Source: CAISIP01 sp031396205
GTDB lineage: Bacteria > Pseudomonadota > Gammaproteobacteria > Burkholderiales > Burkholderiaceae_C
Length of the DNA stretch: 64,000 nt
Assembly (NCBI GenBank): GCA_031396205.1
Contig: JANNKH010000073.1
Coordinates: 16,064-80,063, forward strand
Direction: 5' to 3'
Position numbers and translations under genes: made by a program. The notes under the pieces are model-generated. The model had not been told where the DNA came from, did not search any database, and saw nothing but the letters and a program-made list of their open reading frames with translations. This document shows, in pieces, positions 53,758 to 62,284 of the stretch (within the stretch, counting starts at the first letter, position 1; each line of letters opens with the position of its first letter).

Positions 53758-54242
53758 GGGGACTCCGCAGCCCGCAGGCCTGCAATTAAATGGTCGAGTC
53801 GATCGGTGGACATGAAGCTGCACATGGTCCGGTCATTAACCAGCATCACCGGAGAGTCTGCGCATGCCCCCAGGCACTCGCTTTGCTGCAAGGTGAACAT
53901 GCCGTCCTCGGTGGTCTCGCCCATGGTGATGCCCAGCTTCTTCTCGAGATGCTGCAGCGCGCTGGCGCCGTCGCGCAACTGGCAAGGCAGGTTGGTGCAG
54001 ACATTGAGCTTGTACTTGCCCACCGGGCGCTGGTTGTACATGTTGTAGAAGGTTGTCACCTCATGCACCGCAATCGGTGGCATGCCCAGATAGTCGGCGA
54101 CGATCTTCTCGCTCTCGACGCTCACATAGCCGAGTTGCTGCTGCACAATCGCCAGGCAGGCCATCACGGCCGATTGTTTCTGGTCCGCCGGGTACTTCGC
54201 AACTTCCTTGGCAAAGCGCGCTTTGGCCGCTTCCGAGATCAT
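53754..54242 (-). CDS. nuoE: NADH-quinone oxidoreductase subunit E
   Basis: A 162-residue thioredoxin-fold subunit with the N1a [2Fe-2S] cluster. Ligands are Cys in VCTNLPCQLRDG and in SECLGACADSPVMLV. The N-terminal helical bundle (AVMACLAIVQQQLGYVS) and FYNMYNQRPVGKY are typical. It overlaps nuoD and nuoF by four bases each, so the NADH-input module D-E-F is translationally coupled. Confidence 0.97.
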
Positions 54243-55492
54243 CGGTCAATCTCCCCAAACACAATATCCATGGTGCCAATAATCGCGACCGCATCGGCGA
54301 TCATATGGCCCCGCGACATTTCATCCATTGCGGCCAGATGCGCAAAACCCGGCGGCCGGATCTTGAGCCGGTATGGCTTGTTGGCACCATCGCTAACGAT
54401 GTAGATGCCGAACTCACCCTTGGGATGTTCGACCGCCGCGTAGGCCTCGCCCTCGGGTACCTGGAAGCCCTCGGTAAACAGCTTGAAATGGTGGATCAGC
54501 TCTTCCATGTTGGTCTTCATGGATTCACGGCTGGGCGGCGCGACCTTGTGGTTGTCGGTGATGACCGGCCCGGGATTGGCACGCAGCCATTCGATACACT
54601 GCCGGATGATGCCGTTGGACTGCTTCATTTCCTCCATGCGCACCAGGTAGCGGTCGTACACATCGCCGGTACGGCCCACCGGGATGTCGAACTCCATCTT
54701 GGAGTAGACATCGTAGGGCTGCTTTTTGCGCAGGTCCCACGCGATGCCCGAGCCACGCAGCATCGGGCCGGTAAAGCCCATATTGAGCGCGCGCTCGGGC
54801 GTGACAACACCGATGCCAACAGTACGCTGCTTCCAGATCCGGTTTTCCGTCAGCAGTGTGTGGTACTCAGCCATGCAGGCCGGAAACCGCTGGGTGAAGT
54901 CGTCGATGAAATCGAGCAGCGACCCACTGCGATTGCTGTTGAGCTGGGCCACGCCCTTGGCGTTGCGCACCTTGCTCGCTCGGTATTGCGGCATGCTGTC
55001 GGGCAGGTCACGGTATACGCCGCCAGGGCGGAAATACGCCGCATGCATGCGCGCACCGCTGGCCGCCTCGTACATGTCGAACAGGTCTTCGCGCTCCCGA
55101 AACGTATAGATCAGGATGGTGGAGCTGCCGCAATCATTGCCGTGCGAGCCCAGCCACATCAGGTGGTTGAGCAAGCGTGTGATCTCGGCGAACATGACAC
55201 GGATGTACTGGGCGCGTATCGGCACCGCCACGCCCAGCAGCTTCTCGATGGCCAGGCAGTAGGCGTGCTCATTGCACATCATCGAGACATAGTCGAGCCG
55301 GTCCATGTAAGGCAAAGACTGGATATAGGTCTTGCTCTCGGCGAGCTTCTCTGTCGCGCGATGCAGCAAGCCGATATGCGGGTCTGCGCGCTGGATCACC
55401 TCGCCGTCGAGTTCCAGCACCAGGCGCAGCACACCGTGTGCAGCCGGGTGCTGGGGTCCGAAGTTCAGCGTATAGTTCTTGATCTCTGCCAT
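54239..55492 (-). CDS. nuoD: NADH-quinone oxidoreductase subunit D
   Basis: The 49-kDa-type subunit, 417 residues, lining the quinone site together with NuoB. It begins with FGPQHPAAHGVLRLVLELDG, holding the quinone-site His-x-x-x-His segment. LPYMDRLDYVSMMCNEHAY includes the conserved Tyr. It ends in MDIVFGEIDR, the standard C-terminus. It lies 12 bases after nuoC. Confidence 0.97.
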   Translation of the reverse strand: MAEIKNYTLNFGPQHPAAHGVLRLVLELDGEVIQRADPHIGLLHRATEKLAESKTYIQSLPYMDRLDYVSMMCNEHAYCLAIEKLLGVAVPIRAQYIRVMFAEITRLLNHLMWLGSHGNDCGSSTILIYTFREREDLFDMYEAASGARMHAAYFRPGGVYRDLPDSMPQYRASKVRNAKGVAQLNSNRSGSLLDFIDDFTQRFPACMAEYHTLLTENRIWKQRTVGIGVVTPERALNMGFTGPMLRGSGIAWDLRKKQPYDVYSKMEFDIPVGRTGDVYDRYLVRMEEMKQSNGIIRQCIEWLRANPGPVITDNHKVAPPSRESMKTNMEELIHHFKLFTEGFQVPEGEAYAAVEHPKGEFGIYIVSDGANKPYRLKIRPPGFAHLAAMDEMSRGHMIADAVAIIGTMDIVFGEIDR

Positions 55493-55504
55493 GTCTGCTA
55501 GCGC

Positions 55505-56116
55505 CTAGTGCAAGCCGCCCCCGTAGTTGTCTTCACGAATGATGCGCGGCGTAATCTCGCGCGGCTCGATCGTGACGGGCTGGTAGATGACGCGACGCTG
55601 CTCGGAGTCATAACGCATCTCGACATGGCCGGTGGTGGGGAAATCCTTGCGAAACGGGTGACCGATGAATCCGTAGTCGGTCAGGATGCGGCGCAGATCG
55701 GCATGGCCCTCGAACACGATGCCGAACAGATCGAACGCCTCGCGTTCGAACCAGTTGGCGCAATTCCAGATAGCAGTCACCGAGTCGACCACCGGAAAAC
55801 TGTCGTCGGGCGCGAATACCTTGACCCGCACGCGCTGGTTCAGGCTGACCGACAACAGGTGCATCACCACGCAATAGCGCGGACCCTCCCAGGATCCGTT
55901 GCCATATTCGGAGTAGTCGACGCCACACAGATCGATCATCTGCTCGAACTGGCAACCCTGCGCGTCACGCAGCGTCTGGGCGACCGCTAGATAGTCGGCC
56001 GCGCGCACCACGACGGTCAACTCGCCCAAGGCCAGTGACAGGCTTTGCGCCTGGGCGCCGAGCGCCGCGGCAATTGTCTGTTGGAGTGTTTCGGGATGGA
56101 CCGCAAAAATCGTCAC
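55505..56116 (-). CDS. nuoC: NADH-quinone oxidoreductase subunit C
   Basis: The 30-kDa-type peripheral subunit, 203 residues, separate from NuoD (not fused as in E. coli). Family blocks are WFEREAFDLFGIVFEGHADL and RRILTDYGFIGHPFRKDFP. It has no cofactor and supports NuoD. It lies nine bases after nuoB. Confidence 0.96.
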   Translation of the reverse strand: MTIFAVHPETLQQTIAAALGAQAQSLSLALGELTVVVRAADYLAVAQTLRDAQGCQFEQMIDLCGVDYSEYGNGSWEGPRYCVVMHLLSVSLNQRVRVKVFAPDDSFPVVDSVTAIWNCANWFEREAFDLFGIVFEGHADLRRILTDYGFIGHPFRKDFPTTGHVEMRYDSEQRRVIYQPVTIEPREITPRIIREDNYGGGLH

Positions 56117-56125
56117 ACAAGCCCC

Positions 56126-56605
56126 TCAGGCGCGCGCAATGGTGTTGGTGCGGCGGATCTTTTGCTGTAACTGGATGATGCCGTACAGCAGTGCCTCGGC
56201 GGTTGGCGGGCAACCCGGTACATACACATCCACCGGTACGATGCGATCGCAACCGCGCACAACCGAATAGCTGTAGTGGTAATAGCCGCCGCCATTGGCG
56301 CAGGAACCCATGGAAATCACCCAGCGCGGCTCGGACATCTGGTCGTACACCTTGCGCAATGCCGGGCCCATCTTGTTGCACAGTGTGCCGGCAACGATCA
56401 TCAGGTCGGACTGCCGCGGACTGGCGCGAAACACCTCGGCACCAAAGCGGCTGATGTCGTAGCGTGCGGCAGCCGCATGCATCATCTCGACCGCGCAACA
56501 GGCCAGGCCGAACGTCATGGGCCAGACGGAACCTGTCTTGGCCCAATTCACCACCGCGTCATAGCTGGTGGTGACAAAGCCTTCTTTCAATACGCCTTCA
56601 ATCAT
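56126..56605 (-). CDS. nuoB: NADH-quinone oxidoreductase subunit B
   Basis: The 159-residue subunit carrying the terminal cluster N2. It shows the tandem Cys FGLACCAVEMMHAAAARYD, the third Cys in MGSCANGGGYYHYSY and the fourth in VYVPGCPPTAEALLYG. The start ATG 56605 is preceded by GGGAG at seven bases. The frame extends 25 codons upstream only into nuoA in another phase. Confidence 0.97.
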   Translation of the reverse strand: MIEGVLKEGFVTTSYDAVVNWAKTGSVWPMTFGLACCAVEMMHAAAARYDISRFGAEVFRASPRQSDLMIVAGTLCNKMGPALRKVYDQMSEPRWVISMGSCANGGGYYHYSYSVVRGCDRIVPVDVYVPGCPPTAEALLYGIIQLQQKIRRTNTIARA

Positions 56606-56609
56606 CGCG

Positions 56610-56969
56610 TCACTCCCAGTCCAGGGCCCCTTTTTTCCATTCGTAGACAAATCCCACGACCAGAATCCCGAGAAAAACAATCACTGACCAGAAACCAACG
56701 GCACCTACATCCTTGAGCGCCACCGCCCAGGGAAACAGGAAGGCGATCTCCAGATCGAACAGGATGAAAAGGATCGCCACCAGGTAGTAACGCACGTCGA
56801 ACTTCATCCGGGCGTCCTCGAACGCCTCGAATCCACATTCATACGGAGAATTCTTTGCCGGATCGGGCCGATTCGGGCCCAAAACATAGCCAAGCACCTG
56901 CGGAACTACTCCGACTGCGATGCCCACCAGCATGAACAGCAGTACGGGCAGATATTGTTCGAGGTTCAT
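56610..56969 (-). CDS. nuoA: NADH-quinone oxidoreductase subunit A
   Basis: A 119-residue membrane subunit with three helices and the hallmark loop NSPYECGFEAFEDARMKFDV, whose Cys lies near the quinone channel. It is the first gene of the nuo operon, 57 bases after the tRNA-Leu gene on the same strand. I see no convincing promoter in that gap, and readthrough or processing from the tRNA transcript is possible. The ribosome site before ATG 56969 is poor. Confidence 0.96.
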   Translation of the reverse strand: MNLEQYLPVLLFMLVGIAVGVVPQVLGYVLGPNRPDPAKNSPYECGFEAFEDARMKFDVRYYLVAILFILFDLEIAFLFPWAVALKDVGAVGFWSVIVFLGILVVGFVYEWKKGALDWE

Positions 56970-57026
56970 CGGGAGCTTATAACCACTATTTCTCGCCGCT
57001 CAGGTGTCCCAAACAGCGCTTCAGAC

Positions 57027-57111
57027 TGGTGCCGTCGGCGAGACTCGAACTCGCACAGCTTTCGCCACTACCCCCTCAAGATAGCGTGTCTACCAATTTC
57101 ACCACGACGGC
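57027..57111 (-). tRNA. tRNA-Leu (anticodon GAG)
   Basis: On the minus strand the gene begins GCCGTCG and ends CGACGGCACCA, giving a perfect seven-pair acceptor stem and an encoded CCA. The anticodon stem CTATC/GGTAG closes the loop TTGAGGG, so the anticodon is GAG, reading CUC and CUU. The long variable arm (TGGCGAAAGCTGT region) and T-arm GCGAG-TTCGAGT-CTCGC are those of a class II leucine tRNA. It lies between secG and nuoA, its usual place in Burkholderiales. Confidence 0.95.
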
Positions 57112-57229
57112 GGCTTGTCTCAGATGGTCGAATTGCGTGAGGAACCTTGCGGCTGGAGCTGGTTCGACCAACTAGTAGTTTACCCTGAAAAGACCAGCCA
57201 ATGCCCGGCGAATCCCGTGCGCCGCGCCC

Positions 57230-57589
57230 TCATTTGGACGGGATCAAGGCCGCGCCAGAAGCCGGCGCCGCGGGCGCTGCAGCCGGCGCAGAAGCGGTGG
57301 AAGCCGGAGCCCCTGCCGCACCTTCCAGAACACTACCACTGCTGGCAGGACGGACATTGCCGTAGTACGCCAACGCCAGCGTGCTGACAAAGAACACCGT
57401 CGCCAGCACCGCTGTCGTGCGCGACATGAAGTTGGCGCTGCCACTGGCGCCAAAAAGGCTGCCTGAACTGCCACTGCCAAACGCCGCTCCCATGTCCGCG
57501 CCCTTGCCATGCTGGATCAGGATCAGGCCAATCATGCCCAGTGCAGACAGCATCTGCAGCGCCAACACCAGGGTCAACACGATATTCAT
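57230..57589 (-). CDS. secG: Preprotein translocase subunit SecG
   Basis: A 119-residue inner-membrane part of the SecYEG channel. Two helices are visible: NIVLTLVLALQMLSALGMIG and a second in TTAVLATVFFVSTLALAYYG. Between them is the conserved LIQHGKGADMGAAFGSGSSG segment. A Pro/Ala/Ser-rich cytoplasmic tail follows, as in other betaproteobacteria. AGGAG lies six bases before the ATG. It is 36 bases after tpiA. Confidence 0.95.
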   Translation of the reverse strand: MNIVLTLVLALQMLSALGMIGLILIQHGKGADMGAAFGSGSSGSLFGASGSANFMSRTTAVLATVFFVSTLALAYYGNVRPASSGSVLEGAAGAPASTASAPAAAPAAPASGAALIPSK

Positions 57590-57625
57590 CAACTACTCCT
57601 CAACGGGATCCAGGGACTGCGCGAC

Positions 57626-58366
57626 TCAGGAAGCCGCAGATATGATTGCCAGGAAATCGGCCGGCTTGAGCGACGCGCCGCCGATCAGGCCGCCGTCGAT
57701 ATCGCTTTGCACCAGCAACTGGCCGGCGTTGGCGGCGTTCATGCTGCCGCCGTACAGAATGCGGATCCGTGCGGCCTGCGCCGAAGCCGCCTTGAGCTGG
57801 GCGCGCAGTACGGCATGCACCTGCTGCGCCAGTTCGGGGCTGGCCGTCTTGCCGGTGCCGATCGCCCACACGGGTTCGTAGGCGACTGCGATTTCGCTGA
57901 TGCAATGGCCGTTGGTGTGGATCACTGCGGCTAGCTGTCGCTTGACGACTTCTTCGGTGGCGCCCGATTCGCGTTGCTCCAGGGTCTCGCCCACACACAC
58001 GATGGGTGTCATGCCAGCGGACAGCGCCTGGCGTGCTTTCTCGGCCACATCTGCGTCCGTCTCACCGTGGAATTGGCGACGCTCCGAGTGGCCGACGATG
58101 ACGTATCGAACGCCAAACTCGCGCAACATCGCCGCCGATGTTTCGCCGGTGAACGCACCGGCGTCATGGCGTGAAACGTCCTGCGCACCCAGTTCCAACG
58201 CACTGTCAACAAGGAGCCGCTGCACCTGGGCCAGATAGGGCGCCGCAACACACACGGCAGCATCACAAGATGATGCCACCAGGCCCGCCTGAATAGCCCG
58301 CACGAGCGCCTCGTTGCCCGCCAGCGTACCGTTCATTTTCCAGTTGCCCGCGATCAACTTCTTCAT
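57626..58366 (-). CDS. tpiA: Triose-phosphate isomerase
   Basis: A glycolytic TIM-barrel enzyme of 246 residues interconverting dihydroxyacetone phosphate and glyceraldehyde 3-phosphate. Catalytic residues are Lys11 in GNWKMNG, His in VGHSERRQ and Glu in VAYEPVWAIGTG. The phosphate-gripping end is ILYGGSMNAAN. The start overlaps the stop of the quinone oxidoreductase gene by four bases, and secG follows. It also uses the glyceraldehyde 3-phosphate produced by the KDPGal aldolase encoded elsewhere in the window. Confidence 0.97.
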   Translation of the reverse strand: MKKLIAGNWKMNGTLAGNEALVRAIQAGLVASSCDAAVCVAAPYLAQVQRLLVDSALELGAQDVSRHDAGAFTGETSAAMLREFGVRYVIVGHSERRQFHGETDADVAEKARQALSAGMTPIVCVGETLEQRESGATEEVVKRQLAAVIHTNGHCISEIAVAYEPVWAIGTGKTASPELAQQVHAVLRAQLKAASAQAARIRILYGGSMNAANAGQLLVQSDIDGGLIGGASLKPADFLAIISAAS

Positions 58367-59382
58367 GTGTCGCTCCAGGTCACGACCAGTTTGCCGATGT
58401 GCTGGTTGGTTTCCATCAATGCATGGGCGCGTGCGGCGCCACTGGGAAGATCACCTTCGCCCTGCAATGCGGGGAAGCTACTGTGGATTACCGGCCGGAT
58501 GCTGCCGTTCTCGATCAGCGGCCAGACATGCGTGCGGCAAGCCTGCGCAATGGCCTGCTTGAACGCAAGCGGGCGCGGCCGCAAGGTCGAGCCGGTAATC
58601 GTCAGCCGCCGGCGCAATACGGCGCCTGCATTGATCTCGCACTTGATTCCGCCCTGAACGGCGATGATCACCAGCCGCCCGTCGTCAGCCAGACACTCGA
58701 TCTCGCGCGCCACATAGTCGCCTGCCACCATATCCAGCACCACGTCAGCGCCACGCCCCTCGGTCAATCGCTTGACCTCGTGCACGAAATCCTGCGACCG
58801 GTAGTTGATGGCGTGCTCTGCGCCCAGCGCCAGGCAAGCTGCCGCCTTCGCGTCGCTACCCACCGTCACGATGACGCGACAGCCCATGGCAGTCGCCATC
58901 TGTATCGCCGTGACACCGATGCCGCTGGAGCCGCCTTGTATCAGCAAGGTCTCGCCCCGCTGCAACCGCCCCCGATCGAAAACGTTGCTCCAGACCGTGA
59001 AGAAAGTCTCGGGCAGACTCGCCGCCTGGGCATCACTCAGGCCGCGCGGCACCGGCAAGCATTGCCCAATGGGTGCAACACAGTACTCGGCATAACCGCC
59101 ACCCGCTACCAGTGCGCAGACATGGTCGCCGAGCTTGAATCCGGCCACGGCAAGAGCCTGTGCGTCACCGGCGTCGATGACCCCTGCCACTTCAAGTCCG
59201 GGTATGTCGGACGCACCCGGCGGCACCGGATAGTTGCCGGTGCGCTGCAGCACGTCAGGGCGGTTGATGCCGCTGGCCGATACATGGATACGCAACTCGC
59301 CCGCGCCAGGATCGGGCAACGGACGCGTGGACGGCCGCAGGACCTGCGGGCCGCCAAAGGCGGCAATTTCGATGACATTCAT
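58363..59382 (-). CDS. NAD(P)H-quinone oxidoreductase (zinc-free MDR, PIG3/QorA-like)
   Basis: A medium-chain reductase of 339 residues without the structural or catalytic zinc cysteines. Its features are SGINRPDVLQRTGNYPVPPG at the active site, ETFFTVWSNVF, and the NADPH fold opening LIQGGSSGIGVTAIQMA. The order GNYPVPPGASDIPGLEVAG is close to the PIG3-type quinone reductases. The start ATG 59382 (MNVIEIAAFGGPQVL) is family-like; the open frame runs 18 codons further. It is between pnp (70-base gap) and tpiA. Confidence 0.92.
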   Translation of the reverse strand: MNVIEIAAFGGPQVLRPSTRPLPDPGAGELRIHVSASGINRPDVLQRTGNYPVPPGASDIPGLEVAGVIDAGDAQALAVAGFKLGDHVCALVAGGGYAEYCVAPIGQCLPVPRGLSDAQAASLPETFFTVWSNVFDRGRLQRGETLLIQGGSSGIGVTAIQMATAMGCRVIVTVGSDAKAAACLALGAEHAINYRSQDFVHEVKRLTEGRGADVVLDMVAGDYVAREIECLADDGRLVIIAVQGGIKCEINAGAVLRRRLTITGSTLRPRPLAFKQAIAQACRTHVWPLIENGSIRPVIHSSFPALQGEGDLPSGAARAHALMETNQHIGKLVVTWSDT

Positions 59383-59452
59383 GGACGGGCTCCCGCGGCG
59401 ACCGTGGGACAAGCCCCCAGGTCGCCAGGCCGGCACTGCTGCCGGCGCGCCA

Positions 59453-61582
59453 TCAGCTCTGCTCCGACCCTTGCGCCGCCGGCTGCTGCTGGCGGTCGAG
59501 CAAGGCCTTCATCGACAGTTTGACCCGGCCCTTTTCGTCGGTCTCGAGAACCTTGACCTTGACGATCTGGCCTTCGCTCAGGTAGTCGGTCACCCGCTCG
59601 ACACGCTCATGCGCGATCTGGCTGATGTGCAGCAAGCCGTCCTTGCCGGGCAGCAGGTTCACCAGGGCGCCGAAGTCCAGGATCTTGGTGATCGGACCTT
59701 CGTAGACCTTGCCGATCTCGATCTCGGCCGTGATCTGCGCAATGCGCTGCTTGGCCATTTCCGCTTTTTCCGGATCGCTCGAAGCGATGGTGATCGTGCC
59801 GTCCTCCTCGATGTTGATCTGGCAACCGGTCTCTTCTGTCAGGCCACGGATCACCGAGCCGCCCTTGCCGATCACATCGCGGATTTTTTCCGGATTGATC
59901 TTCATCGTGAACAAGCGCGGCGCAAAATTCGACACCTCGGTCTTGGCCTCGGCCATCGCCTCCTGCATCTTGCCCAGAATGTGCATGCGTGCCTCCTTGG
60001 CCTGTGCCAGCGCAACCTGCATGATCTCCTTGGTGATGCCCTGGATCTTGATGTCCATCTGCAGTGCGGAAATGCCGTTGGTGGTGCCCGCAACCTTGAA
60101 GTCCATGTCGCCCAGGTGGTCCTCATCACCCAGGATGTCGGTCAGCACCGCAAAGCGGTTACCGTCCTTGATCAGTCCCATCGCGATGCCGGCCACATGG
60201 GCCTTCATAGGAACACCGGCATCCATCAGCGCCAGGCAACCACCGCAGACCGACGCCATCGATGAGGAGCCATTGGACTCGGTCACTTCGGACACGACAC
60301 GCATGGTGTACGGAAAATCTTCCTTGGAAGGCAAGGCCGCGATCAAGGCGCGCTTGGCCAGACGGCCGTGGCCGATCTCGCGGCGCTTCGGAGTACCGAA
60401 GCGGCCCGCTTCGCCGGTGGCGAACGGAGGCATGTTGTAGTGCAGCATGAAGCGGTCATGGAAATCGCCGGCGAGCGCGTCGATGCGTTGCGCATCCCGC
60501 TCGGTACCCAGGGTGGCCACGACCAAAGCCTGGGTTTCGCCACGGGTGAACAAGGCAGAACCATGGGTACGCGGCAGCACGCCGTTACGGATCTCGATCG
60601 CTCGCACGGTACGGGTGTCGCGGCCATCGATACGGGGTTCACCGGCCAGGATCTGACCGCGCACGATACGTGCTTCGATATCGAACAGCATGCTCTCGAC
60701 CTTGACGCCGTCGAACTCGACACCGTCGGCCTTGAGGCCGCTCATCACGGCGGCATAGGCTTCGCGGCAGGCCTGGGTGCGGGCCTGCTTGTTGCGGATC
60801 TGATAGGCCGCCGAGAGCTTCTCTGCGCCGTGGGCTTCCACCTTGGCGATCAACGGCTCATCGCGCGCCGGCGCTTTCCAGTCCCATACCGGCTTGCCGG
60901 CGTCACGCACCAATTCGTTGATTGCGGCGATCGCGATATTGCCCTGCTCATGGCCGAACACGACAGCGCCCAGCATGATTTCTTCCGACAGCTGCTGCGC
61001 CTCGGACTCCACCATCAGCACGGCGGCCTGAGTGCCTGCCACGACCAGGTCGAGCTGGCTGTCCTTGAGTTGGGTCTGACCCGGATTGAGCACGTATTCG
61101 CCGTTGACATAGCCGACGCGTGCAGCGCCGATCGGGCCGTTGAATGGAATGCCGCTGATGGACAGGGCTGCGCTGGTGGCGATCAGCGCGGCGATGTCGG
61201 CCTGCACTTCCGGATTCAGGCTCAGCACATGCACGATGACCTGGACTTCGTTGTAGAAGCCTTCCGGGAACAGCGGGCGAATCGGACGGTCGATCAGGCG
61301 GCAAGTCAGGGTCTCGAGCTCGCTGGGGCGACCCTCACGCTTGAAAAAGCTGCCCGGAATCTTGCCGGCGGCATACGACTTTTCAGTGTAGTCGACAGTC
61401 AGCGGGAAAAAATCCTGACCCGCCTTGGCGTCGGTCTTGGCCACGACGGTGGCCAGCACAACCGTGTCGTCGATGTTGACCAGCACTGCGCCGGACGCCT
61501 GGCGCGCGATCTCGCCGGTCTCCATCGTGACCGAATGCGGACCCCATTGAAAGGTCTTGCTGACTTTGTTGAACATGCTCAT
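59453..61582 (-). CDS. pnp: Polyribonucleotide nucleotidyltransferase (PNPase)
   Basis: A 3'-5' phosphorolytic exoribonuclease of 709 residues. Two RNase PH domains flank a helical linker: the first begins FQWGPHSVTMETGEIARQA, and the second has TRGETQALVVATLGT, then SSMASVCGGCLALMDAGVP. A KH domain (KINPEKIRDVIGKGGSVIRG) and an S1 domain (KVYEGPITKILDFGALVNLL) close the protein. It acts in mRNA decay and the degradosome. AGGAG lies nine bases before the ATG. The leader between rpsO and pnp is long and structured, consistent with the autoregulation known for this gene. Confidence 0.98.
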   Translation of the reverse strand: MSMFNKVSKTFQWGPHSVTMETGEIARQASGAVLVNIDDTVVLATVVAKTDAKAGQDFFPLTVDYTEKSYAAGKIPGSFFKREGRPSELETLTCRLIDRPIRPLFPEGFYNEVQVIVHVLSLNPEVQADIAALIATSAALSISGIPFNGPIGAARVGYVNGEYVLNPGQTQLKDSQLDLVVAGTQAAVLMVESEAQQLSEEIMLGAVVFGHEQGNIAIAAINELVRDAGKPVWDWKAPARDEPLIAKVEAHGAEKLSAAYQIRNKQARTQACREAYAAVMSGLKADGVEFDGVKVESMLFDIEARIVRGQILAGEPRIDGRDTRTVRAIEIRNGVLPRTHGSALFTRGETQALVVATLGTERDAQRIDALAGDFHDRFMLHYNMPPFATGEAGRFGTPKRREIGHGRLAKRALIAALPSKEDFPYTMRVVSEVTESNGSSSMASVCGGCLALMDAGVPMKAHVAGIAMGLIKDGNRFAVLTDILGDEDHLGDMDFKVAGTTNGISALQMDIKIQGITKEIMQVALAQAKEARMHILGKMQEAMAEAKTEVSNFAPRLFTMKINPEKIRDVIGKGGSVIRGLTEETGCQINIEEDGTITIASSDPEKAEMAKQRIAQITAEIEIGKVYEGPITKILDFGALVNLLPGKDGLLHISQIAHERVERVTDYLSEGQIVKVKVLETDEKGRVKLSMKALLDRQQQPAAQGSEQS

Positions 61583-61608
61583 GTTATGGTTCTCCTGGTC
61601 TGTAGTGG

Positions 61609-61764
61609 GAGGTGTCGGCCACCTCGCCTGAGCCTGGAGTCAACATGGCAGAACACGATGCCATTCCAGCGAAATTCGATGCCTACGCACAAATTCCCCT
61701 GGAATGACACAGCTTCGCTCTGCCCCTGTTTCCGATCCGGCAGGTCCCGTTGCACGCACCTGCC
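61609..61764 (-). promoter_or_regulatory. Structured pnp leader with three hairpins
   Basis: Three perfect inverted repeats lie in the rpsO-pnp gap. GAGGTG/CACCTC is at 61609-61625 (five-base loop). CATTCCAG/CTGGAATG is at 61662-61706, with an AT-rich, partly pairable interior. GGCAGGT/ACCTGCC is at 61739-61764. In enterobacteria RNase III and PNPase act on such a leader to control pnp. The sequence shows only the potential to fold; the mechanism here is inferred. Confidence 0.5.
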
Positions 61765-61805
61765 ATCACTGAAACCGTGTTTTCCCCATTTCCCTTCGAA
61801 CGACA

Positions 61806-61838
61806 AAGCGCCTGAGGTTTGATGCAACCCAGGCGCTT
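61806..61838 (-). terminator. rpsO: Terminator-like hairpin after rpsO
   Basis: Arms AAGCGCCTG (61806-61814) and CAGGCGCTT (61830-61838) pair perfectly. Inside them GGTT and AACC add four more pairs after one bulged base, leaving a six-base loop. It starts 17 bases after the rpsO stop and is followed on the minus strand by TTTGTCGTT. It is probably a partial terminator between rpsO and pnp. Confidence 0.7.
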
Positions 61839-61854
61839 GCTGTCGGTCAGCGCC

Positions 61855-62121
61855 TTACTTGCGCAGGCCGAGTTTGACGATCAGTGCGGTGTAACGTTCC
61901 GCATCCTTGGACTTCAGATAGTCCAGCAGCTTGCGCCGCCGGCTCACCATGCGCAACAAGCCGCGCCGGCCATGGTGGTCCTTGGCGTGGGTCTTGAAGT
62001 GGGGGGTGAGTTCGTTGATCCGGGCGGTCAAGAGTGCGACTTGCACTTCCGGGCTGCCGGTGTCGCCGGCTTTGCGGGCGTTTTCCTGGACAACAGTCGC
62101 CTTGATACTGGTTGCGATCAT
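61855..62121 (-). CDS. rpsO: 30S ribosomal protein S15
   Basis: An 88-residue primary 16S rRNA-binding protein. The sequence is typical: GDTGSPEVQVALLTARINEL, HFKTHAKDHHGRRGLLRMVS, then RRRKLLDYLKSKD, ending LGLRK. AGGA lies seven bases before the ATG. It is followed by a terminator-like hairpin and pnp, an order conserved across proteobacteria. Confidence 0.98.
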   Translation of the reverse strand: MIATSIKATVVQENARKAGDTGSPEVQVALLTARINELTPHFKTHAKDHHGRRGLLRMVSRRRKLLDYLKSKDAERYTALIVKLGLRK

Positions 62122-62284
62122 TTCAATTTCCTATGGTGCAGAGCATCGCCCGATGGGCGCACGCTCCGGGTTGACAACTTGCGTCAGGCGCTGGAACTGC
62201 CCCTGACGTGCGCTTCGCGGCATGCAAAGCCTTGCGAGTATAACCCGCTCGGAAAATTCCTCGCCCAGCACCAGCGACGAGCGG

